The position numbers and the translations under genes were made by a program. From contig JAFKFF010000099.1 of assembly GCA_017307315.1 (NCBI GenBank), forward strand, positions 1 to 12,509: 12,509 bases of DNA. Reading direction: 5' to 3'. Shown here piece by piece: positions 6,790-12,509 of the stretch. Positions within the stretch are counted from its first letter, which is position 1, and each line of letters opens with the position of its first letter. The notes under the pieces were generated by a model. It was not told the DNA's origin and made no database searches. It saw only the letters and a list, made by a program, of their open reading frames with translations. This DNA is from Alphaproteobacteria bacterium. GTDB lineage: Bacteria > Pseudomonadota > Alphaproteobacteria > Micropepsales > Micropepsaceae.

Positions 6790-7314
6790 ATGCAATCGAG
6801 GCGGTGGAAATCGCGGATTGCAGCCTGCGCGGCGCTTTTGGCCTCGCCCTTGTTCATGGGCTCGGTGCCGGTGCCCGATCCCTTCGACATGCGCATCCTG
6901 ACGGTTCACAACCAGGAACGCGAAGCGCTGGGACTGGAGCCCTTGAGCTGGAATGAAGGCCTGGCGCAATCGGCGCAGCAATGGGCCGACTATCTCGCCG
7001 CCACCGGCCGCTTCGAGCATGCGCCGGAAAACCGCTTCGCCCCGCAAGGCGAGAATATCTGGGCCGGCACCAAAGGCTATTTCGGACCCGAAGCGATGGT
7101 CGATGCCTGGGTGCGCGAGAAGAAATATTTCCGCCCCGGCGTGTTCCCCGACAACAGCACCACCGGCAAGTCCGCCGATGTCGGCCACTATACCCAGCTG
7201 GTGTGGCGCGCCACCACCGAAGTGGGCTGCGCCGAAGCCAGCAGCACGCGCGAGGACATCCTCGTCTGCCGCTATGCCGAAGCGGGCAATTACCGCGGCG
7301 AAAAGCCTTTCTAG
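6790..7314 (+). CDS. secreted CAP/SCP (PR-1-like) domain protein
   Basis: 174 residues. Residues 1 to about 25 form a signal peptide (RRWKSR, then AACAALLASPLFMG). The remainder is a single CAP domain of normal bacterial length. The proposed CAP cavity tetrad is visible as H77 (RFEH), E88 (GENIW), E110 (WVREKKYF) and H133 (VGHYTQLVWRA). C147 and C160 (VGCAEA and LVCRY) are placed for the usual disulfide, and the domain closes with AGNYRGEKPF. The protein is probably periplasmic or extracellular. Bacterial CAP proteins have no agreed activity; lipid or sterol binding and peptidase activity have been proposed for various members. GAGGAG lies 11 nt before the ATG, a somewhat long spacing. Its stop is 8 nt from the convergent phosphoesterase stop. 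Confidence 0.92.
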   Translation: MQSRRWKSRIAACAALLASPLFMGSVPVPDPFDMRILTVHNQEREALGLEPLSWNEGLAQSAQQWADYLAATGRFEHAPENRFAPQGENIWAGTKGYFGPEAMVDAWVREKKYFRPGVFPDNSTTGKSADVGHYTQLVWRATTEVGCAEASSTREDILVCRYAEAGNYRGEKPF

Positions 7315-7322
7315 ATCCGGCG

Positions 7323-8933
7323 TCAGATCGTCAGCGCTTCGGTGAGATCGCCGGGCGCGAAGCCTTCGTTGCGCCGCATCTCGTCTTCGCGCAGCTGCAG
7401 CCCGGATAGCTTTTCGAGGCCGAACCGCCTTGTAAGAAAGCGCAGGATCGAGCCGGTGTCGTAGACCGTGTGCTCGACATGGCCCTCACGCACATGCGGC
7501 GACACCAGAATGGCGGGGATGCGCGAGCCCGGTCCCCAGCGGTCGCCGCGCGGCGGCGCGACATGATCCCACCAGCCGCCATTCTCGTCGAAGGTCATGA
7601 CGATCAGCATGTTCTTCCATTGCGGCCCGGCGCGCAGGGTCTCGATCACCTCCGCGATATGGCGGTCGCCGTCGGCGATGGCCGAATAGCCCGCATGCAT
7701 GTTGAGATCGCCTTCGGGCTTGTAGAAGGCGACCTGGGGCAGCTTGCCGTCGCGCGCATCGGCCATGAATTTGTTGGTGTCGGGCGTCGATCCCAAACCG
7801 CCGTCGCGCAGGCGCGCCCGCTGCTCGGTCCCCGGCGCGAAATTGCGGAAATAGTTCAGGGGCTGGTGATGGACCTGGAAATTCGGGCGGGGCGGGAAAT
7901 CCTTGCCGTTCGAGGCATTGCCGTCCATCGCCGCCTGCCAGGCGCCCGCATACCAGGCCCACTCGATCCCCTTCTCGCTCAGCACATCGCCGATGGTCTT
8001 GTGCTCCTGCGGCGGCAGCCAAAGCGGGCTGGACTGATCGCGCACGCCCGGCGGATAGGGCGGCAGCATCGTGTTCACCGCATAGAAATCCGGCGTCAGA
8101 TTGTTGGGCGAGAAGCGCGGCGGGCCTTGCAGCGCGCTGGCGGGCGATTGCGGCAAGGGCTTCAGTCGGTTGCCGGCGGGATCGTCCCCCTCCAGCACCG
8201 CGATGAGACGGGCGGCCGCGCCCTTGTCGGCATCGGGATAGAAGGGCGGGCGCGCCGCCGCCAGATATTGGTGATTGAGGAAGGAGCCGCCGAACGCGCC
8301 CATGAAGAAATTGTCGCACAGCGTATAGCGGCGCGCGATGCGCGCCAGCCTGAGATCGGTGGGCGTGTCGCCATAATGGCCCATCACCAGCGCGCCGCTG
8401 TCGCCCCAGGCGACGAAGCCGTCATTGCGCCCGCCATTGATCTGCATCTGGTTGTGATAGAACAGATGCGCCAGGTCGCGCGTCACCAGCCCATGCGGCA
8501 GCAATTCGCCCTCCGGCGTCTTGAGCGCGAAGGGCCCATTGGCTAGCCCGGTGATGGCGGTCTCGCCCACCTGATAGCGGCGCCCGTCCAGTGTCTGCTC
8601 GGTCGGGATCAGGCCGCCCCAGATCGGCGGAAGCGACGCGAGCACATTGCCATCGCGGTCGCGCTGGATCAGGCGCTCCGGATCGACCTCCGAGAGCGGA
8701 TGCTTGAGGCCCGGAAAGCTGGAGAAGAGATTGTTGAAGCTGCGGTTCTCCGCATAGATCACCACCACATTGCGGATCGCCTCGCGCAAGGCGGCGTCGC
8801 GCCCGCTTGCCGCAGCCAGCGCGGGCTTGGCCAGCGAGGCGGCAAGGCCGGTGGCCGCCAGATTGCTTAAGACCTGGCGGCGGCTGGCGCCGCGCTTGCG
8901 CATCCGCGGCGTTTGCTTGCCCCTCCCCGTCAT
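7323..8933 (-). CDS. Tat-exported acid phosphatase / phospholipase C-type phosphoesterase
   Basis: 536 residues of the PF04185 phosphoesterase family (AcpA and phospholipase C type). A twin-arginine signal, ASRRQVLSNLAATGLAA, is at 17-33 and ends in AKPALAA, so the protein is exported folded. The family motifs appear in order: VVVIYAENRSFNNLF at 56-70 (metal site), a GDSGALVMGHY segment at 177-187 whose S179 is the probable nucleophile by analogy with Francisella AcpA, and FDENGGWWDHV at 448-458 (metal site). The length fits AcpA better than the longer haemolytic phospholipases, which have extra C-terminal repeats. Substrate (phosphomonoester or phospholipid) is undecided. GAGG lies about 10 nt before the ATG at 8933; an alternative ATG at 8903 would still keep the Tat motif. 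It starts 27 nt after sodC on the same strand, so co-transcription is likely. Confidence 0.9.
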   Translation of the reverse strand: MTGRGKQTPRMRKRGASRRQVLSNLAATGLAASLAKPALAAASGRDAALREAIRNVVVIYAENRSFNNLFSSFPGLKHPLSEVDPERLIQRDRDGNVLASLPPIWGGLIPTEQTLDGRRYQVGETAITGLANGPFALKTPEGELLPHGLVTRDLAHLFYHNQMQINGGRNDGFVAWGDSGALVMGHYGDTPTDLRLARIARRYTLCDNFFMGAFGGSFLNHQYLAAARPPFYPDADKGAAARLIAVLEGDDPAGNRLKPLPQSPASALQGPPRFSPNNLTPDFYAVNTMLPPYPPGVRDQSSPLWLPPQEHKTIGDVLSEKGIEWAWYAGAWQAAMDGNASNGKDFPPRPNFQVHHQPLNYFRNFAPGTEQRARLRDGGLGSTPDTNKFMADARDGKLPQVAFYKPEGDLNMHAGYSAIADGDRHIAEVIETLRAGPQWKNMLIVMTFDENGGWWDHVAPPRGDRWGPGSRIPAILVSPHVREGHVEHTVYDTGSILRFLTRRFGLEKLSGLQLREDEMRRNEGFAPGDLTEALTI

Positions 8934-8960
8934 GGCGTGCGCCTCAGGCCGGCGTGCGCA

Positions 8961-9479
8961 TCAGCGGATCACCCCGCAGGCGACGCGGTCGCCCGCCCCA
9001 CCGATGGGCTGGGTGCTGTAATCGTCGGGATTGGCGTGGATCACCAGCGCCGCCCCGTCCGCGTCCAGCAGCGCGGGCCGCCCGCCTTCGCCGGTCATCG
9101 AGACCAGGGTGGAGTAGAATTCCGCCGTCGCCGTTCCATCCCGGCCGGCATGGATGTTGGGCAGATCGCCCGCGTCGTTGGCGTTGGCGTTCAGGAAGCC
9201 GTGCGTCACCGGCGTCGCCGCATGCACATGCGCGCCCGCGCTGGCGAATTTGTCGTCGCTGCAGGCGCCCTTCTCGTGGAAATGCATGCCGTGCCAGCCG
9301 GGGCTGAGGCCGGTCGCCTCGACGCGCAGGATCACGCCATGGGGCGCGGGCGTCACCGTCACGGTGCCGCGCGCCGCGCCGCCCGCGCCGACCAGATTGC
9401 CCGATGCCGCCGCCGCCGGCAGCAAGGCCGCCGCGCTCATGGCAAGGCCGGCGGACAGGATGCGAAGAAATTGCGCCAT
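8961..9479 (-). CDS. sodC: periplasmic Cu/Zn superoxide dismutase
   Basis: 172 residues. Signal peptide 1 to about 25 (MAQFLRILSAGLAMSAAALLPAAAA) targets the periplasm, where it dismutates superoxide to O2 and H2O2. Copper ligands are H66 and H68 (HGMHFHEKGAC), the bridging H84 (AGAHVHA) and H148 (LVIHANPDDY). R165 in GDRVACGVI matches the active-site arginine, and C73/C168 match the structural disulfide. Zinc-site residues are H93 (THGFLN) and D105, but the classical H-x-G-D motif reads D102-A-G-D105. The usual third zinc histidine is therefore replaced by Asp. I recall this NDAGDLPN-type signature from other alphaproteobacterial SodC proteins, so it is probably a subfamily trait. GGAG lies 8 nt before the ATG. 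The upstream gap holds several dyads, and the phosphoesterase gene follows closely. Confidence 0.93.
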   Translation of the reverse strand: MAQFLRILSAGLAMSAAALLPAAAASGNLVGAGGAARGTVTVTPAPHGVILRVEATGLSPGWHGMHFHEKGACSDDKFASAGAHVHAATPVTHGFLNANANDAGDLPNIHAGRDGTATAEFYSTLVSMTGEGGRPALLDADGAALVIHANPDDYSTQPIGGAGDRVACGVIR

Positions 9480-9526
9480 CGAGGATCTCCCACAAATGAA
9501 TTGTCCGGAACGGCGTCCGGAAGCCG

Positions 9527-9542
9527 GTTGACGTTAGTCAAC
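9527..9542. repeat. perfect inverted repeat GTTGAC-N4-GTCAAC
   Basis: GTTGAC (9527-9532) and GTCAAC (9537-9542) are exact inverted copies separated by gtta. It lies 48 nt upstream of the sodC ATG. The 16-bp symmetric form suits a dimeric helix-turn-helix regulator. No factor is assigned. Confidence 0.45.
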
Positions 9543-9588
9543 GTTGCCGCGGGGCGCAATTCCGGATTCGCCTCCTCTAACGGCCTGT

Positions 9589-9603
9589 CGCGAAACTTTC
9601 GCG
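9589..9603 (-). terminator. possible hairpin after the CmcJ-like gene (no T-run)
   Basis: CGCGAAA and TTTCGCG pair around one base, 4 nt past the TAA of the CmcJ-like gene. On the minus strand the hairpin is followed by acaggccg, with no T-tract, so it is at best a weak or factor-assisted terminator or an mRNA 3' stabiliser. Confidence 0.25.
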
Positions 9604-9606
9604 CGA

Positions 9607-10440
9607 TTATCGCGGCGGAAAAAAGACCAGGGCCCTGACTTCGATGCTTTCGCGCGGCAGCCGGTCGGCCGGCACGGTGGGATCCTCGAAGGCGGTGTGC
9701 GGGGTAAAGCGCGTGCGCGCACCCCTGTCGGAATCATAGCCCTTGAACACCAGCGCTTCGTCCGCCCGCATGCGGGGATAATAATACCAGCGATGATCCG
9801 CATTGTGGATCACGCTGTAGGTCTCGGTGACGCGGTCGGCATAGATGAGGTCGCAGATCATCAGATCGCCAGGCGCCACCGTGCTGGAATCGCAGACCGC
9901 CAGCGGCGCGTCTTCCAAAGGCCCGCGGATCGGGCGCCAGACATTGACCTCGACAAAGCGGTGCCGCAGCCGCCGCTCGGCTTCTTCCGGCGGCAGGTGA
10001 TTGCGCGCCCGTTCGGGGCCGGAGGCTTCGGTATAATCATTGTGCACATAGCGGGCCGGCTCGCGCATGTTCCTGGCGCCGGCGCGCAGGCGCGGAATGG
10101 AGCGGATGGTGTGATCGAAGATCACGATCTTCTCCGCGCCGGTCATCGCCGTCAGCAGGCGTTCGACCTCCGGATAATAGATGCCGGTGACCTGCTCGGG
10201 ATCGTAGAAATCGGCGACCGCGGTCGGATGCGCGCGAAGCTCGAAGCCTTGCTCCGCGAGCGCAGCCGGGCGCGGCAATTGCCGCGCGTCATGGATCGGC
10301 ATGTCCACCACATGGATCTCGCCCCAGACCGGCGGCACCCCGTCGGGCGGCGGCACCATATAGACATAAGGCCGCTTCTCGGTCCGGTGCACATAGCTCA
10401 GCGGCGCGCGCACGGCGGCCGGATCGGCGGAAGAAGACAT
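9607..10440 (-). CDS. CmcJ/NvfI-family non-haem oxidoreductase
   Basis: 277 residues. I start at the ATG at 10440 because AAGGGG lies 6 nt upstream; the frame stays open to 10509 but without a better site. The CmcJ/NvfI (AsaB-like) pattern is clear along the protein: YVHNDYTEASGPERAR near 132-147, VNVWRPIRGPLEDAPLAVCD near 165-184, HRWYYYPRMRADEALVFKGYDSD near 216-238, FTPHTAFEDP near 245-254 and RESIEVRALVFFP at the end. In fungal NvfI, an Fe(II)/2-oxoglutarate endoperoxidase, iron is held by a His-x-Asp...His triad. H133 and D135 fit the HxD; the distal His is probably H216. CmcJ acts with CmcI in cephamycin 7-methoxylation, but no CmcI-like or beta-lactam gene is seen here, so the substrate is unknown. 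It is probably cytoplasmic. An 81-nt gap separates it from msrC upstream. Confidence 0.85.
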   Translation of the reverse strand: MSSSADPAAVRAPLSYVHRTEKRPYVYMVPPPDGVPPVWGEIHVVDMPIHDARQLPRPAALAEQGFELRAHPTAVADFYDPEQVTGIYYPEVERLLTAMTGAEKIVIFDHTIRSIPRLRAGARNMREPARYVHNDYTEASGPERARNHLPPEEAERRLRHRFVEVNVWRPIRGPLEDAPLAVCDSSTVAPGDLMICDLIYADRVTETYSVIHNADHRWYYYPRMRADEALVFKGYDSDRGARTRFTPHTAFEDPTVPADRLPRESIEVRALVFFPPR

Positions 10441-10521
10441 CGGTACCCCTTGAAAGCCAACTCTGCGACAGAGCGGGCCGCGCTGCAAGGCGAACGGGTA
10501 GGACTGCAATCCAGATGATGC

Positions 10522-11013
10522 CTAAAGCGGATCGCTGGCCGCGACATAGATCGCCGCCAGCCTCTCCATTCCCGCCTGATCCGCCGCCTCGAAGCGCGCC
10601 GGTTCGGGACTGTCGAGATCCAGCACCCCGAACACCATCGCGTCCCGCATCAGCGGCACCACCAGTTCGGAGCGCGAGGCGGAATCGCAGGCGATATGGC
10701 CCGGAAAAGCGTTCACGTCTTCCACCCGCTGGGTCTTGCGGCTTTCAGCGGCGCCGCCGCACACGCCCTTGCCCAGGGCGATGCGCACGCAAGCCGGCTG
10801 GCCCTGGAACGGCCCCAGCACCAAAGTGCCGCCGCGCAGGAAATAGAAGCCCGCCCAGTTGAGGCGCGGCACGGTGTTGAAGATCAGGGCCGCCATGTTG
10901 GCGGCATTGGCGATGGGGTCGCGCTCGCCGGCCAGCAAGCCTACCATCTGCTGCGCCAGCTCGTCGAAGAAAATCTTCGGGTCGGCGGCGGAGATCGGCG
11001 CGGCATGAAACAT
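10522..11013 (-). CDS. msrC: free methionine-(R)-sulfoxide reductase (GAF domain, fRMsr)
   Basis: 163 residues forming a single GAF domain. Signature blocks are NWAGFYFLRGGTLVLGPFQG at 52-71, PACVRIALGKGVCGGAA at 73-89, VNAFPGHIACDSASRSELVVP at 100-120 and GVLDLDSPEP at 129-138. Cysteines C75, C85 and C109 have the same spacing (10 and 24) as C84, C94 and C118 of the E. coli enzyme, where the last is catalytic and another resolves the disulfide. It reduces free L-methionine-(R)-sulfoxide in the cytoplasm using thioredoxin. It has normal length, with no extra domains. The ATG at 11013 overlaps the stop of the preceding gene by one base (TGATG), which indicates translational coupling, and no separate ribosome binding site is needed. 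Confidence 0.95.
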   Translation of the reverse strand: MFHAAPISAADPKIFFDELAQQMVGLLAGERDPIANAANMAALIFNTVPRLNWAGFYFLRGGTLVLGPFQGQPACVRIALGKGVCGGAAESRKTQRVEDVNAFPGHIACDSASRSELVVPLMRDAMVFGVLDLDSPEPARFEAADQAGMERLAAIYVAASDPL

Positions 11014-11687
11014 CAGCTGACCTCGAACGTCTCGAGCTTCAAATCGTAATAGGGCTTGCCGTCCTGGCTGATGACGATATGGCGCGGCCAGTGGACGCCG
11101 CGGCTGACCATGTCGCCTTCGAAGCGGATGACCTGGTGGATGGGCGGGCCCTTGCCGTCGGTCGCGGGCACCATGTTGCGGGCGGATTTCAAGGTGCCGT
11201 CCTTGGCGAAGACCAGCACGGTGGGCGGCGCGGCGGGATGGGTGACCGCGACCTCTCCCTTGATCGCATCGATGGTGACCATGGCTTTGGGATCGCGCAG
11301 CGGCGACAGCAGCATCAAGGCATAAAGGGAATATTGCGCGGCCTCGTGCCGGGCCTGGGCCGCCGGAAGCGGCTTGCGGTCGCCGGCCATTTCCGTCCAG
11401 CCATGGTCGCCTTCCACGATCAGCGAGCGGGTCTTGGCCGGACCATCGGAGACCAGCCAGGTATCGGAGCGCGCATCCTTGAAGGGATGCACGATGGTGG
11501 AGGTGCCGATCTCGATCCTGTCCTTGGCGAAGATGGTGGCGGTGCCGGTCCAGCGCAGTTGATGCACGGCTTTCAGCCGTGCCTCGCCGCCCGCATGCGT
11601 CATCGCCTTGTCCAGAAGCGACTGGGCCTGCGCGGCCGGCGCCGCGACGGCCAGCGCGAACGACAAAACCAAAACGCTCTTCCACAT
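11013..11687 (-). CDS. exported LolA-like hypothetical protein
   Basis: 224 residues. A clean signal peptide, MWKSVLVLSFALAVAAPAAQAQS, is predicted to be cut after AQA, so the mature protein is periplasmic. I do not recognise a named family with confidence. The opening LLDKAMTHAGGEARLKAVHQLRWTG and the following beta-rich alternation (GTATIFA, SDTWLVSDG, RSLIVEG, GWTEM) resemble LolA/LppX-type half-barrels that carry lipophilic ligands. That is a fold-level impression only. The C-terminus (HIVISQDGKPYYDLKLETFEVS) continues the beta pattern. GGAAAG lies about 8 nt before the ATG. It begins 5 nt after the serine hydrolase stop and overlaps msrC by one base, so it is the middle gene of a tight operon. 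Confidence 0.7.
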   Translation of the reverse strand: MWKSVLVLSFALAVAAPAAQAQSLLDKAMTHAGGEARLKAVHQLRWTGTATIFAKDRIEIGTSTIVHPFKDARSDTWLVSDGPAKTRSLIVEGDHGWTEMAGDRKPLPAAQARHEAAQYSLYALMLLSPLRDPKAMVTIDAIKGEVAVTHPAAPPTVLVFAKDGTLKSARNMVPATDGKGPPIHQVIRFEGDMVSRGVHWPRHIVISQDGKPYYDLKLETFEVS

Positions 11688-11692
11688 GCGCG

Positions 11693-12509
11693 TCACTTTC
11701 CGGCCGGGGCGAAATGCAAATCCTGATAATCGGAACTGAAATCGGCGACCGGCGAAATCACCGCCATGGTCGCGCCCGCGATCTTTCCGTTCTTCACCGC
11801 GAAATTCACATAGGCATCCTCGATGCTCTTGTCGGTCCAGCGGGTGCGGAACCTGTCGCCCGAAAGATGCTCCAGCGCCCCTTCCATGCCGGGCGTGCGG
11901 TCGAAGCGGATGCGCAATTTGCCCTGGCCCTGGTCGCGGATGGTCATGCCGCCATACCAGGGATCGCTGTATTTCCCGGCATAGGCGGAAAGCGCCAGGC
12001 TGGCTTTGGCGCCGCCCGCCGCTTGCGGCTTGGGCAACGCCTTCATCGTGGCGGCGGTCTTGGCTTCGCTTTTGGCCTGCGCCTCTTTCAACACCGCGAT
12101 CCAGTCGGTGGGCGGCAGGCCCAGATAATGATCGACGATGTGGAAAGTCGCGGCCACCAGCCCCATGCTGTCCTCGGAATTGATGGTGACGGCGATGCCG
12201 GTGTTCTTTTCGGGAATGAGATAAAGCGCCGCCAAAGCGCCGCCCACCGCGCCGGTGTGGCGGACCAGCTTGTGGCCGCGATAGGTCTCCACATACCAGC
12301 CCAGGGCATAGGTCTGCAGATCCGGCTTCAGTTGCGGCAGGCGGCGCGGGCCTTCGGCGGGCACCACCACGATGGGCTGCCACATCGCGTCGGCCTGCGC
12401 GCGGCTGAAGAGATCCTTTCCGTCCGCCAGCTTGCCGCGCGCCAGCTGCACGTTCAGCCATTTCGCCAGGTCGGCGGCGCTGGCATTGATGCCGCCGGCG
12501 GGCGCCAGC
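11693..12509 (-). CDS. serine hydrolase, beta-lactamase/PBP-like with C-terminal DUF3471-like domain (5' end truncated)
   Basis: About 272 C-terminal residues are present; the frame is open through the right edge, so the start and the SxxK nucleophile motif lie outside. The fragment opens with LAPAGGINASAADLAKWL, the typical mid-domain block of class C beta-lactamase-related (PF00144) proteins. It then has LGWYVETYRGHKLVRHTGAVGG, where HTG (12251-12259) takes the place of the KTG box of penicillin-binding proteins. After a Lys/Ala-rich linker (KEAQAKSEAKTAATMK), a second domain (SAYAGKYSDPWYGGMTIRDQ onward) matches the DUF3471-type module often fused to these hydrolases. Members include esterases, peptidases and D-aminopeptidases; the activity here is not decidable. 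Export is likely but its signal is outside the window. The stop lies 5 nt before the LolA-like gene. Confidence 0.9.
   Translation of the reverse strand, partial: LAPAGGINASAADLAKWLNVQLARGKLADGKDLFSRAQADAMWQPIVVVPAEGPRRLPQLKPDLQTYALGWYVETYRGHKLVRHTGAVGGALAALYLIPEKNTGIAVTINSEDSMGLVAATFHIVDHYLGLPPTDWIAVLKEAQAKSEAKTAATMKALPKPQAAGGAKASLALSAYAGKYSDPWYGGMTIRDQGQGKLRIRFDRTPGMEGALEHLSGDRFRTRWTDKSIEDAYVNFAVKNGKIAGATMAVISPVADFSSDYQDLHFAPAGK

Larger units (their letters stand above)
9480..9606. promoter_or_regulatory. sodC upstream region with dyads
   Basis: This 127-nt gap lies between the CmcJ-like stop and the sodC start, both on the minus strand. It contains a perfect GTTGAC-N4-GTCAAC dyad at 9527-9542 and three TCCGGA palindromes at 9504, 9516 and 9561. 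The first two form a 7-bp direct repeat TCCGGAA spaced 12 nt apart. A CGCGAAA-c-TTTCGCG hairpin lies at 9589-9603, just past the CmcJ-like stop. This richness suggests a sodC promoter with operators. No -35/-10 pair is obvious. Confidence 0.4.

Noticed and set aside
10441..10509. N-terminal extension of the CmcJ/NvfI-like protein
   Set aside because: The longer frame lacks a good ribosome binding site, whereas AAGGGG lies 6 nt before the ATG at 10440 and family homology begins after it.
9544..10518. 324-residue plus-strand open frame opposite the CmcJ/NvfI-like gene
   Set aside because: It is a shadow of a gene with clear family motifs.
1..12509. defence island, CRISPR, mobile element or prophage
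   Set aside because: There is no transposase, integrase, Cas, toxin-antitoxin, restriction or phage gene, no regularly spaced repeats and no terminal inverted repeats. The HerA-like ATPase is the YjgR housekeeping type, with no nuclease or SIR2 partner visible.

Overview
This is a GC-rich, densely coded stretch of bacterial chromosome. An alphaproteobacterium is the most likely source. The grounds are strongly GC-ending codons, a PEPxxWA-type C-terminal sorting signal, an L,D-transpeptidase with the THGCIGVP active-site variant seen in sphingomonad-like lineages, and a SodC with the NDAGDLPN signature. The exact order cannot be fixed from this sequence. I see no rRNA, tRNA, CRISPR array, insertion sequence, phage gene, attachment site or replication origin.

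Layout. (1) 1-1294, minus: HerA-like ATPase of the YjgR/DUF853 family, with its C-terminus beyond the left edge. (2) 1489-2952, plus: FAD-dependent aromatic-type monooxygenase, divergent from the ATPase. (3) 2960-4476, minus: a two-gene unit of a secreted six-hairpin (alpha/alpha barrel) protein followed by a small Mpo1-like (DUF962) membrane protein. (4) 4550-5164, plus: TRIC/UPF0126 membrane protein. (5) 5265-6665, plus: a PEPxxWA-CTERM surface protein 6 nt ahead of an L,D-transpeptidase. (6) 6790-7314, plus: secreted CAP/SCP-domain protein. (7) 7323-9479, minus: Cu/Zn superoxide dismutase followed by a Tat-exported acid phosphatase-like phosphoesterase. (8) 9607-10440, minus: CmcJ/NvfI-family oxidoreductase. 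(9) 10522-12509, minus: a tight cluster of a serine hydrolase (N-terminus beyond the right edge), a small exported LolA-like protein and free methionine-(R)-sulfoxide reductase.

How the genes fit together. Most products act in the envelope or periplasm: L,D-transpeptidase, CAP protein, PEP-CTERM protein, SodC, Tat phosphoesterase, six-hairpin protein, LolA-like protein and serine hydrolase. Two address oxidative damage: SodC (periplasmic superoxide) and MsrC (free methionine sulfoxide). The FAD monooxygenase and the CmcJ/NvfI-like enzyme are stand-alone oxygenases with no recognisable pathway partner here. The window reads as ordinary core or accessory metabolism, not as a defence or mobile island.

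I did not find a convincing undescribed system. The points most worth a second look are the PEP-CTERM/L,D-transpeptidase pair with stacked dyads over an uncertain start, the orphan CmcJ/NvfI oxidoreductase, the SodC zinc-site substitution and the dyads upstream of sodC.
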